Assembly: GCA_050945915.1 (NCBI GenBank) | Contig: JBMNTV010000001.1 | Location: 1 to 64,000, forward strand | Length of the DNA: 64,000 bases | Direction of reading: 5' to 3' | Source: CALNBC01 sp050945915 | GTDB lineage: Bacteria > Bacillota > Clostridia > Christensenellales > CALWSW01 | In this document: positions 17,188-24,714 of the stretch, piece after piece | Position numbering within the stretch: position 1 is the first letter of the stretch | Layout: each line of letters starts with the position of its first letter | The notes under the pieces: model-generated | What the model saw: only the letters and a program-made list of their open reading frames with translations | Databases searched by the model: none | Told to the model about the DNA's origin: nothing | Translations under genes and position numbers: made by a program

Positions 17188-18280
17188 CAAGGGGCAGATT
17201 TCCGGCACCCGGTTGATGCTGACGATAGCCTGTTTCATCCAGGCATCCTCGCTACTCACGTCCTTCCTGTTATCGGTCACCCTTCAGGATTCCTGGATCG
17301 TGGTTTTGATCGGAACTGTTCTTTGCCTGCCTTTGATTTGGATCTATCGGGAACTGATGCTTACCTTTCCCGGCAAAAACCTGATTCAGATCCTCAAAGA
17401 GGTTTACGGTCCGGTGGTGGGGAAAATCCTGGGCGCGATGTATCTTTGGCACTTTCTGACGCTGGCCTCCGTCAACCTCATCGACATGGCCGAAACCTCA
17501 AAGATGGCCATCATGGGCGAAATGCCCGTTGTCACTCTGGCGATCATGTGCGCGGTGGTGTGTGCTTACGCGGTGCGCCATGGGATCAAATCCGTCACCT
17601 GGCCCAGTGCGCTGTTTACCTTCGCCATCATCCCGATCGTGATTGTGACGCTGATGCTTACCGCGAACCAGATCGACTTGCAGAACCTCTTTCCGATGAT
17701 GGACCAGCCCGTGATGAAGTACGTCCAGGGCGTTCATATCATCTCCACCATTCCCTTTGGAGAGCTCGTGATCATCACGATGTTTAACCCGAATGTCAAA
17801 CTGACTCGAAAGGGCTCGTTAAAATACATGTTCGGCGGGTTTCTTTTGGGCGCGTTGACCGTGTTGGTGGTGGTGTTGCGGGACCTCACCGTACTGGGGA
17901 ACACGATCAGCCTCTTTGCCCAGCCTTCCCTCGTCACCCTGCGGATGGTGCGCCTCGGGGAAGCGCTCAGCCGCATGGAAATACTCTTTTCCATCATTCT
18001 GGTCATTCTGCTCTTTTACAAGATCGCGGTGCTCTATTATGTCACTGTGCTTTGCGTAGCACAATTGTTTGAAACAAAGAATTACCGCCGCCTTGTTGCG
18101 ATCACCGGCGCTCTGATGGTCGCTTACGGGCTGACCCTTTTCCCCAATATGGCGAAACACGCGGATCACGCTCAAAAAATCACCCCATTCCTTTGGACAT
18201 TCTTTGAAATCCTCGTGCCTTTCCTGACGTTGCTCGTCGCAAAGGCACGAAAACTCCCCGTAGCGGCAAAGGAGGCTTAA
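17177..18280 (+). CDS. gerAB: spore germinant receptor permease-like subunit B (GerAB family)
   Basis: This 367-residue protein has about ten predicted membrane helices and belongs to the amino acid permease (APC)-like GerAB family. In characterised receptors the B subunit binds the germinant. The start inside the end of gerAC has an AAGGAGCG site upstream. The substrate is not predictable from sequence. Confidence 0.92.
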   Translation: MTIDKGQISGTRLMLTIACFIQASSLLTSFLLSVTLQDSWIVVLIGTVLCLPLIWIYRELMLTFPGKNLIQILKEVYGPVVGKILGAMYLWHFLTLASVNLIDMAETSKMAIMGEMPVVTLAIMCAVVCAYAVRHGIKSVTWPSALFTFAIIPIVIVTLMLTANQIDLQNLFPMMDQPVMKYVQGVHIISTIPFGELVIITMFNPNVKLTRKGSLKYMFGGFLLGALTVLVVVLRDLTVLGNTISLFAQPSLVTLRMVRLGEALSRMEILFSIILVILLFYKIAVLYYVTVLCVAQLFETKNYRRLVAITGALMVAYGLTLFPNMAKHADHAQKITPFLWTFFEILVPFLTLLVAKARKLPVAAKEA

Positions 18281-18283
18281 AGG

Positions 18284-18493
18284 ATGCTGGTTCTGCTTTC
18301 CGTCTTCGCGGCTATCGCCCTTTTTGACCTCGCTCCCTTGATCCAGCAGAAGCAGCGGACCGTAATCGCGGCCTTTTTGGTGCTGTTCGTCCTTGCGCTG
18401 GGCATTTCCATCCTGCTTATGATGGACATCGAAGTGCCAAGCGCCATGCTGTTTCTTGAGGACGTGCTCAAATCCATTGGCCTGAGCTATTGA
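18284..18493 (+). CDS. small two-helix membrane protein of the ger operon (D-subunit-like)
   Basis: This 69-residue protein has two hydrophobic helices (about 1-14 and 24-47) and starts 3 bp after the gerAB stop, with AAAGGAGG upstream. Small two-helix 'D' proteins in or next to gerA-type operons modulate germination in Bacillus species. The size, topology and position here fit that role. Sequence similarity alone is too weak to prove it. Confidence 0.7.
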   Translation: MLVLLSVFAAIALFDLAPLIQQKQRTVIAAFLVLFVLALGISILLMMDIEVPSAMLFLEDVLKSIGLSY

Positions 18494-18541
18494 TTCTTTA
18501 CACAGATGCCCGGTGGATGCCCGGTTTCGTTTCACGGCAAA

Positions 18542-18576
18542 AAACAGGAAGCGGTCCGCCGCTTCCTGTTTTTTTA
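18542..18576. terminator. bidirectional terminator between the ger operon and mgtA
   Basis: A perfect 13-bp stem (arms 18542-18554 and 18559-18571) is followed by T7 on the plus strand. On the minus strand it is flanked by a T-rich tract, so it can end both convergent transcripts. Confidence 0.9.
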
Positions 18577-18635
18577 CTTATTATGTCTTGATTCAAGATC
18601 AGGCGAATCTTACCGTTTTGTCGTCCGCCGCAACT

Positions 18636-21290
18636 TTACAGCCATTCGCCGCGCCTTTGGATATAGATCCTCTTGATGAGCTGCGCACAGAGGAAATAGC
18701 CGAAAAGGATGAGCGCCAACCAGGATACGAAGGAAACCGGCAGGGGCATCATGTCGATCCCGACGGAGAGTTCGCTAAACCCCACAAATACCGCGATGGC
18801 GGCGACAACAAACGTGGATGCCAACAAAGAAGCCGAAGGCTTGCTCTGCAGGAAGGGCAGCTTCCCTGTGCGTATCATGTGGATGACCAGCACCTGGGAA
18901 ACCGTTCCGAAAACGAACCATCCGCTCTGGAACAACGGGGCAAGTTCCCTTGTGTTCGCGCCGATGATCCACCACATGATAGCGAAACACAACAAGTCGA
19001 ACACGGAGCTGAGCGGCCCCATGTAGGCCATGAAGGACCGGATGGAGCCCGTATCCCACTTTCGGGGCTTTTTGATGTACTCGGGGTCTACGCTGTCGAA
19101 GGGAATCCCCATCTGAGAAAAATCGCAAAGCAGGTTCTGGACCAGAATCTGGACGGGCAGCATCGGCAGGAACGGCAGAAAAATGCTCGCCACGATGACG
19201 GAGATCATGTTCCCGAAATTCCCGCTCGCCGCCATCTTGATGTATTTGACGATGTTTCCAAAGGTGCGGCGGCCTTCGATCACGCCCTCTTCCAGCACCA
19301 TCAGGTCCTTTTTCAGCAGGATGATATCCGCCGTTTCCTTGGCGATGTCCACCGCGCTGTCCACGGAAATCCCCACGTCCGCCTGGCGCATCGGCGGCGC
19401 GTCGTTGATCCCGTCGCCCATATAGCCCACGGTATGACCGGCCGCCTGGAACGCCCGCACCACCCGTTCTTTTTGCGTTGGGGAGAGCTTGGCAAAAAGG
19501 TCGCAGGTCTTGACCGCTTCCAGAAGCTCCGCGTCGTCCATCGCATCCAATTCCCGACCAGTGATCAACCGGGTGGTATCCACACCGACCTTTCGGCACA
19601 CCTTGGCGGCGACGCCTTCGCTGTCCCCCGTCAGCACCACCGACCGGACCCCGTGTTCCCGCAGGGCCATAATGGCGGCTTTCGCGCTTTCCTTCGGCGG
19701 ATCCAGGAATCCTACAAATCCGATGAGCACCATGTCCTTCTCGTGGTCGACGGTGAACACGCCGCTGCCCGGAACCTCGTTCTTTTGGGCGACGGCGATC
19801 ATGCGCAGGCCGTCCGCATTGTACTTTTGATAGGTTTTCAGGGCAAAGGCCCTGGCTTCGTCATCCATGGGGACGACTTTCCCGTTCAGCTCCACAAAGG
19901 AGCAGACCGCGACCATCTCTTCCACTGCGCCCTTTGTGATCAGCTGGCGCTTGCCGCTTTGGTCGATGAGCACCACGCTCATCCTGCGGCGGGAAAAGTC
20001 GAAAGGAATCTCGTCCACCAGGGTGTAGTTGCCCAGCAGGTCGTCAAGTCCGTATTTTTTCGCCCTGTTGATAATGGCGAGATCAATGAGGTTCTTCAAC
20101 CCGGTCTGGAAGCTGCTGTTCAAGTACGCATGGCGAAGGATTCGGGTGTCGTCCTCGCCGTGGATGTTCATGTATTTTTCCAGCACGACCTTGTCTTCGG
20201 TCAGGGTGCCCGTCTTGTCGGTGCAGAGCACGTCCATCTCGCCGAAGGTCTGAATCGCGCCCAAGGTGCGGACAATGACCTTGTGCTTGGACATGGACAC
20301 AGCGCCCTTTGCCAGGGTGGATGTCATAATGACGGGGAGCATTTCCGGCGTGAGCCCTGCCGCGACGCTGACCGCAAACAACAGCGCCGAAGCCCAGTCC
20401 CCCTTAGCCGCGCCGTTGATCAAGAACACGACGGGTACCATCACCAGCATCATCCGAACCAGCAGCCTGCTGACGGAGGACACGCCGCGCTCGAAGCTGG
20501 TTTGCGCCTTGTCTCCGGACAGGGTTTTCGCCATCGAGCCGAAGTATGTGTCATTCCCTGTCAGAAGGATCACCGCCGTCGCGCTGCCGCTGACGACGTT
20601 CGAACCCATAAAACCGATGTTCGCAAGGTCGGTCAAAGTATCGTCCTTTTGATTGCGGATGTCGCTGAACTTTTCCACCGGGTTGGATTCTCCGGTCAGG
20701 GCGGACTGGGCGACGAAGGTGTCCTTCGTGGAGAGGAATCGGACATCCGCCGGGAGCATATCACCGGCGGAGAGCCGCACGACGTCCCCCGGAACCAGTT
20801 CATCCATGGGCAGTTCGACCAGCTGTCCATCCCGCAAGACGTGCGCCTTGTTTGAAATCATGTTTGCCAGCTTTTCCGTCGCCGCGTTGGAACGCTGGCT
20901 CTGCACGAACGCCACCAGGCTGGAGATCAGCACCAAAGAGACGATGATCGTCACCGTCAGGTAATCAGGCTTGTGGGAGGCGACCACGTCCGTAAAATAG
21001 GTAATGACTGCGACGATCAGCAATATCGCGTTAAAGGGATTGATGACCGCTTCCCGCAACCTGTGCAACACCGTGTTTTTGTTGCCCACCGTGATGGCGT
21101 TTTTACCATATGCATGGAGCCTTGCTGCCGCTTCTTCCCCTGTCAGTCCATTTGGGGTTGTGGCAAGCTCCCTGTGCAGCGCCTCCTCCTGCATAAAGGC
21201 GAAGGCACGGAGGATCCGTTCAGAATCGTTCCCGTTTTTCTGAGCAGGCCTGAACGCATGTTTCTTGATGCCATAGTTCAACGGAATCAT
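18636..21290 (-). CDS. mgtA: Mg2+-importing P-type ATPase (MgtA type)
   Basis: This P-type ATPase of about 884 residues has the TGES motif (199-202), the phosphorylation site DKTGT (Asp358), the hinge GDGINDAPP and IIIB-type membrane motifs such as GLTPEMLPV. It uses ATP to bring Mg2+ into the cell. The ATG at 21290 has AAAGGA immediately adjacent, which is poor spacing. A TTG at 21281, nine bases after the same site, could be the true start. The gene follows a leader of about 230 nt with a short ORF and an intrinsic terminator, which implies Mg-responsive attenuation. Confidence 0.94.
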   Translation of the reverse strand: MIPLNYGIKKHAFRPAQKNGNDSERILRAFAFMQEEALHRELATTPNGLTGEEAAARLHAYGKNAITVGNKNTVLHRLREAVINPFNAILLIVAVITYFTDVVASHKPDYLTVTIIVSLVLISSLVAFVQSQRSNAATEKLANMISNKAHVLRDGQLVELPMDELVPGDVVRLSAGDMLPADVRFLSTKDTFVAQSALTGESNPVEKFSDIRNQKDDTLTDLANIGFMGSNVVSGSATAVILLTGNDTYFGSMAKTLSGDKAQTSFERGVSSVSRLLVRMMLVMVPVVFLINGAAKGDWASALLFAVSVAAGLTPEMLPVIMTSTLAKGAVSMSKHKVIVRTLGAIQTFGEMDVLCTDKTGTLTEDKVVLEKYMNIHGEDDTRILRHAYLNSSFQTGLKNLIDLAIINRAKKYGLDDLLGNYTLVDEIPFDFSRRRMSVVLIDQSGKRQLITKGAVEEMVAVCSFVELNGKVVPMDDEARAFALKTYQKYNADGLRMIAVAQKNEVPGSGVFTVDHEKDMVLIGFVGFLDPPKESAKAAIMALREHGVRSVVLTGDSEGVAAKVCRKVGVDTTRLITGRELDAMDDAELLEAVKTCDLFAKLSPTQKERVVRAFQAAGHTVGYMGDGINDAPPMRQADVGISVDSAVDIAKETADIILLKKDLMVLEEGVIEGRRTFGNIVKYIKMAASGNFGNMISVIVASIFLPFLPMLPVQILVQNLLCDFSQMGIPFDSVDPEYIKKPRKWDTGSIRSFMAYMGPLSSVFDLLCFAIMWWIIGANTRELAPLFQSGWFVFGTVSQVLVIHMIRTGKLPFLQSKPSASLLASTFVVAAIAVFVGFSELSVGIDMMPLPVSFVSWLALILFGYFLCAQLIKRIYIQRRGEWL

Positions 21291-21336
21291 TCCTTTCTGT
21301 ATTATGATTCCCCGGCAAAAAGCATCCCATGGCAAC

Positions 21337-21360
21337 AAAAAAGCCGCCTAACAGACGGCA
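21337..21360 (-). terminator. attenuator-like terminator in the mgtA leader
   Basis: On the minus strand GCCGTC (arm at 21359-21354) pairs with GGCGGC (21348-21343), with one G.U pair, followed by U6 at 21342-21337. It lies about 50 bp upstream of mgtA, inside the leader transcript. Its 5' arm can also pair over 7 bp with GACGGCA at 21431-21425 inside the leader ORF, which would form a competing anti-terminator. Confidence 0.65.
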
Positions 21361-21382
21361 GAGCAACAGCAGGCGCACCCGT

Positions 21383-21496
21383 TCATCCGCAAAAAAGCGC
21401 AATGGGCGACCGCCCGTTTGACAATGCCGTCAAACCGGTGTATGCCTTTCGCCAGGGGTTGAAGCCCCTCAACGGACTTCGGGGTACGCTGTCCAT
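21383..21496 (-). CDS. candidate leader peptide of mgtA (37 residues, proline-containing)
   Basis: An ATG at 21496, preceded by GGGAGTGAGG, opens a 37-codon frame beginning MDSVPRSPLRGFNPW. Prolines fall at positions 5, 8, 14 and 31. It lies wholly within the mgtA leader and ends 23 bp before the attenuator-like terminator. In Salmonella mgtA the leader gene mgtL is also proline-rich, and slow or unstable translation at low Mg2+ switches on mgtA. A similar role here is inference. Confidence 0.5.
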   Translation of the reverse strand: MDSVPRSPLRGFNPWRKAYTGLTALSNGRSPIALFCG

Positions 21497-21528
21497 TTCC
21501 TCACTCCCTTATGAAAAAGTCTTATTAA

Positions 21529-21557
21529 AGTATATCTTTTTTGTCAGAATCCGTCAA
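21529..21557 (-). promoter_or_regulatory. promoter of the mgtA leader
   Basis: On the minus strand TTGACG (21557-21552), a 17-bp spacer and TATACT (21534-21529) form a near-consensus promoter. Transcription would begin near 21522, giving a leader of about 230 nt before mgtA. Confidence 0.75.
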
Positions 21558-21576
21558 CTGCGGCCTGCACGCAAAG

Positions 21577-21602
21577 AAAGCCCGCTTAATGGGCGAGGCT
21601 TT
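21577..21602 (-). terminator. terminator overlapping the znuA stop codon
   Basis: On the minus strand AAAGCC-(bulged T)-CGC pairs with GCG-GGCTTT around a seven-base loop that contains the znuA stop. A CTTTCTTT tail follows. It separates znuA from the mgtA promoter just downstream. Confidence 0.55.
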
Positions 21603-22512
21603 CGTAGATTCTGATCAGATTGTCTTCCATTCGCTCAAGGTAGGAGCGTCCGTCCTCGCTGGTTTCCATCGTGAAGATGGTTTCCACCTTTGCGCCAACC
21701 TCCGCAGCAAGGGTTTGGGAGACCGCCGGACTGGCCATTTCTTCGGCGAAGATCGTCTTCACATCGTTTTCCCGGCAGTACTCCACAAGGGCGGCCAACT
21801 GTTGCGCGCTGGGCTCGCCGCCGGCGAAAATGTCCATCACGCTTAGCTGGGTCAGGCCAAAATCCCGGCAAAGATAGCCAAAAGCGGCATGCCCGGTGAC
21901 GAAACTCTTCTTTTCCACCTGGCTGAACTTCTCATAGTATTCGTCATAGAGCGTGTCCAGCCGGGAAACAAACGCCTTGCAGTTCGCCTCGTAATACTCC
22001 CTGTTCGCAGGATCCGCCTGAACCAGGGCGTTTTTGATGTTTTCTGCTTCGGTGGCCGCCCCTTTCACGCTCAGCCAAAGGTGGGGATCATAACGCCCTT
22101 CGTCGTGTTCATGGTCGTGGGCCTTGTCGTTTCCCGTCCTCTCGATCAGATCCGCGCCTTCCGAAGCGACGACCACGATGAGGTTTTCGTTGCCCGCCGC
22201 GGCGATGGCCTTTTCCGCCCAGCGTTCCATTCCCAGGCCGTTGTATACAAAAATGTCCGCCCGGGCAAGACTTGCAAGATCTTGGGCTTTCAGCTCGAAA
22301 TCATGGGCCTCGGTTCCGTCGGGTATGATGGTGGAGACCGCTACTTTCTCCCCGCCCACCGCTTCGGCAAATTCTTTCAGGGCGTTGAAGGAAACCATTA
22401 CGCGGATCTTTCCTTCCGCCTGCGCATCCAGATCGTTGCCCGCCGCATTGCACGCCGCAAAACCGAGAACCAAAACCGCACACAGCAACAGGACAACCAG
22501 TTTTTTTCCCAT
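21586..22512 (-). CDS. znuA: zinc ABC transporter, substrate-binding lipoprotein (ZnuA/AdcA type)
   Basis: This 308-residue lipoprotein of the cluster A-I metal-binding family has a lipobox ending at Cys21 (FAAC). The zinc ligands typical of ZnuA are visible: His70 (GTEAHDFE), a His/Asp-rich loop DKAHDHEHDEG, then DPHLWL, and VTGHAAFGY later. The His-rich loop favours zinc over manganese. The ATG at 22512 is chosen over an upstream TTG because GGAGG precedes it. It is divergent from znuC, with zinc-box-like operators between them. Confidence 0.94.
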   Translation of the reverse strand: MGKKLVVLLLCAVLVLGFAACNAAGNDLDAQAEGKIRVMVSFNALKEFAEAVGGEKVAVSTIIPDGTEAHDFELKAQDLASLARADIFVYNGLGMERWAEKAIAAAGNENLIVVVASEGADLIERTGNDKAHDHEHDEGRYDPHLWLSVKGAATEAENIKNALVQADPANREYYEANCKAFVSRLDTLYDEYYEKFSQVEKKSFVTGHAAFGYLCRDFGLTQLSVMDIFAGGEPSAQQLAALVEYCRENDVKTIFAEEMASPAVSQTLAAEVGAKVETIFTMETSEDGRSYLERMEDNLIRIYESLAH

Positions 22513-22527
22513 ACAGCCATCCTCCAC

Positions 22528-22557
22528 TTGCAAATGCTTCCCATTTGCATTTATAAT
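22528..22557 (+). promoter_or_regulatory. promoter of znuCB(-zur)
   Basis: TTGCAA (22528-22533), an 18-bp spacer and TATAAT (22552-22557). The upstream palindromic operator covers the -35 element and most of the spacer, so a bound repressor would block it. Confidence 0.6.
22529..22549. promoter_or_regulatory. palindromic operator 1, probable Zur box
   Basis: A perfect dyad TGCAAATG-N5-CATTTGCA lies between the divergent znuA and znuCB genes and overlaps the znuC promoter. A Fur-family regulator gene is at the end of the same locus, so binding by that protein is the simplest reading. Confidence 0.75.
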
Positions 22558-22559
22558 AC

Positions 22560-22588
22560 AGTATATTGGCCGGGAAAAATGCTGTCAA
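22560..22588 (-). promoter_or_regulatory. promoter of znuA
   Basis: On the minus strand TTGACA (22588-22583), a 17-bp spacer and TATACT (22565-22560) are almost perfect consensus. It is flanked by the two operator copies. Confidence 0.8.
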
Positions 22589-22589
22589 G

Positions 22590-22610
22590 CGCAAAGGATT
22601 CGCATTTGCA
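22590..22610. promoter_or_regulatory. operator 2, second Zur-box-like site
   Basis: This 21-bp sequence matches operator 1 at 17 of 21 positions, with the right half-site CATTTGCA identical. It lies directly upstream of the znuA -35 element and in the znuC leader. Confidence 0.6.
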
Positions 22611-22650
22611 AAAGGTGCGTCCCACCCCTGTATTATTAAGGAAGCATTGT

Positions 22651-23325
22651 ATGATTAGTATTGAGAACTTGTATTTTTCCTATACCGGATCGCCGCCTTT
22701 TGTGCTCAACGGCATCAACCTTCGCATTAAGGACGGGGAGTACGTTTCCTTTCTTGGGGACAATGGCAGCGGAAAGACGACGCTCATGCGCCTGATTCTG
22801 AAGCTCCTGTCCCCCACCAGCGGAAAGATTGCCCTGAACACCAGGCGGATCGGGTACGTTCCGCAAAGAAGCGACTTTTCCAACTCCCATTTCCCCATCA
22901 CGGTCTTCGAGGCGATGAACTCTTACCGCAAGCTCCTGAGGATCAAGGACAAAGGCGTGATCCAAAGCTGCCTTGCGCAAGTGAGCATGGAGGGCTTTGA
23001 AAATTCGCTGATGGGCGCCCTTTCCGGCGGGCAAAACCAGAAAATACTGATCGCCCGGGCGCTGATGGGCAACCCGGATCTTTTGGTTCTGGACGAGCCC
23101 TCCACCGGGGTGGACCTGCACAGCCAAACGGAGATTTACGCCTGTTTGAAAAAACTGAACCGCGAAAACGGCATCACCATACTCTCCGTCGAACACAATC
23201 TCGGGGCGGCCATTGCCAATTCGACCCTGATTTATCACCTGAAAGGCGGCAACGGACACCTTTGTTCCCCACAAAAATACGCCGACGAGTTTTTGAACCC
23301 AAAGGGGGCCGACCAAAATGCTTAG
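22651..23325 (+). CDS. znuC: zinc ABC transporter ATPase (ZnuC/AdcC type)
   Basis: This 224-residue ATPase has Walker A GDNGSGKTT (about 36-44), signature LSGGQNQK and Walker B LLVLDEPSTGVD. The ATG at 22651 follows AAGGAAG, and upstream in-frame codons lie in the regulatory region. The 3' end overlaps znuB by 8 bp. It powers zinc import with ZnuA and ZnuB. Confidence 0.93.
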   Translation: MISIENLYFSYTGSPPFVLNGINLRIKDGEYVSFLGDNGSGKTTLMRLILKLLSPTSGKIALNTRRIGYVPQRSDFSNSHFPITVFEAMNSYRKLLRIKDKGVIQSCLAQVSMEGFENSLMGALSGGQNQKILIARALMGNPDLLVLDEPSTGVDLHSQTEIYACLKKLNRENGITILSVEHNLGAAIANSTLIYHLKGGNGHLCSPQKYADEFLNPKGADQNA

Positions 23326-24133
23326 CTTCACTTTTATGCAAAACGCCCTGCTGGCTTCGGCGTTCATTTCGATCCTGTGCCCCTGCATCGGGATTTTCCT
23401 GGTGCTGCGCCGGTATTCGATGATTGGCGACACCCTGGCCCACGCATCCCTCGCGGGGATCACCATCGGCCTTGCCACCAACCAGAACCCCATCATCGGC
23501 GCCTTTGCCTTCTCTTCGATCTGCGGGGCGCTCATCGAGTTTTTGCGCAATTATTTCAAGAGGCATACCGATCTCATCCTGAACATCGTGCTCGCCCTGA
23601 GCGTGGGCATCGCCATCACCATCATCAGTTCCGGCAGGCTGCACGCCAACGCCGATTCCTTCATGTTCGGCAGCATTTTGACCGTGACCCGACTGGACAC
23701 CCTCCTCGTGTTCCTTTTGAGCGCGGTGTCCTTGCTGACGGTCATCTTCCTGTATCACCAGATGGTATACATCGCCTATGACGAGGAGGCGGCAAAGATT
23801 GCCGGCGTCAAAGTCCGGCTGATCAACTACGTGTTTTCCGTCCTCGTGGCGTCCGCGATTTCCGTTTCCATCCGGATTGTGGGTGTGCTGGTGTTGAGTT
23901 CCATGATTACGCTGCCCGTCGCCACCGCGCTCCAGCTTAGCAAAGGCTTCAAACTGACGCTGGTCTTTTCCATCGTCTTCAGCGTGATCGACATCATGCT
24001 CGGACTGATCCTCTCCTATTATCTCAACGTTGCCCCCGGCGGGTTTACCGCCCTCGTTTCTGTCGCCATGCTCGTCCTGGTGCTGATGGGGAAGAAAATC
24101 CGCGCAAGCCTTCGGGCCGCTAAGAACCACTAA
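23318..24133 (+). CDS. znuB: zinc ABC transporter permease (ZnuB/AdcB type)
   Basis: This 271-residue integral membrane protein of the ABC-3 family has about eight hydrophobic segments. The motif RRYSMIGDTLAHASLAGI, with GDTLAH, is diagnostic for ZnuB/MntB permeases. It overlaps znuC by 8 bp, and the Fur-family regulator gene follows. Confidence 0.93.
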   Translation: MLSFTFMQNALLASAFISILCPCIGIFLVLRRYSMIGDTLAHASLAGITIGLATNQNPIIGAFAFSSICGALIEFLRNYFKRHTDLILNIVLALSVGIAITIISSGRLHANADSFMFGSILTVTRLDTLLVFLLSAVSLLTVIFLYHQMVYIAYDEEAAKIAGVKVRLINYVFSVLVASAISVSIRIVGVLVLSSMITLPVATALQLSKGFKLTLVFSIVFSVIDIMLGLILSYYLNVAPGGFTALVSVAMLVLVLMGKKIRASLRAAKNH

Positions 24134-24214
24134 AGTCACGCCCCCGGGCAAGGAGCAAACATGAGCTTTCATACAGTTTTTATATTATAGAACGTACCAG
24201 TGAAGGTGAAAGAG

Positions 24215-24634
24215 TTGAAAAAGTCGCAAAAAAACTGGCCCGCAGGTATTAAAAGAACCAGGCAGCGCGAAGGCGTACTCACCGTGCTCAAACAGGCAAA
24301 TCAGCCCCTGAGTGCCGCGGAAATCTGCTCCAAACTGGAAGAATACGGCGAAAAGGCCTGGCTCTCCACCGTATATCGGATTCTTGAGCTTTTCGTCGAG
24401 CATAAGATCGCGGTCAAAATCAATGTCCTCAACAGCGGCACCGCCATCTATGAGCTGAATCGCGACAAACACAAGCATTATGCCGTGTGCATCGGATGCA
24501 ATAAGATGATCGGGATGCACAACTGCCCGATGATCGAGTGCATCCCCGAGCTGGACGAGCAGAACTTCCGGGTGCTGGGCCACAATCTTGAGGTTTTTGG
24601 ATTCTGCGAGGATTGCAGAACCTGCAATGGCTGA
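24215..24634 (+). CDS. zur: Fur-family metalloregulator, probably Zur
   Basis: This protein of about 139 residues has a winged-helix domain (KRTRQREGVLTVL to STVYRILELF) and a dimerisation domain with structural zinc cysteines in CIGCNKM and CEDCRTC. Its position at the end of the zinc-uptake locus indicates Zur rather than Fur or PerR. The start is uncertain. A TTG at 24215 has AAGGTG six bases upstream, and GTG codons at 24200 and 24206 are in frame but lack a good site. A TATTAT -10 element near 24183 may give it its own promoter. Confidence 0.88.
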   Translation: MKKSQKNWPAGIKRTRQREGVLTVLKQANQPLSAAEICSKLEEYGEKAWLSTVYRILELFVEHKIAVKINVLNSGTAIYELNRDKHKHYAVCIGCNKMIGMHNCPMIECIPELDEQNFRVLGHNLEVFGFCEDCRTCNG

Positions 24635-24674
24635 TCTTTGGCGTTTTCTTGATTGCACAGCCGGATAAACACAG

Positions 24675-24703
24675 AAAAAACCGCCGATTGCTCGGCGGTT
24701 TTC
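24675..24703. terminator. bidirectional terminator between zur and the flavoprotein gene
   Basis: The stem CCGCCGA/CGGCGG (arms 24681-24687 and 24693-24698) has A6 on the left and TTTT on the right. It can serve both convergent genes. Confidence 0.85.
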
Positions 24704-24714
24704 GCTTTGTGTAC

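Noticed and set aside
18513..20855. A 780-codon plus-strand frame opposite mgtA
   Set aside because: It is antisense to a complete P-type ATPase and lacks any recognisable motif.
21290..21540. M-box (ykoK) Mg2+ riboswitch in the mgtA leader
   Set aside because: The conserved GUUAGGUGAGG and GCUGCCC...AAAUGUC blocks were not found, so a leader-peptide mechanism is preferred.
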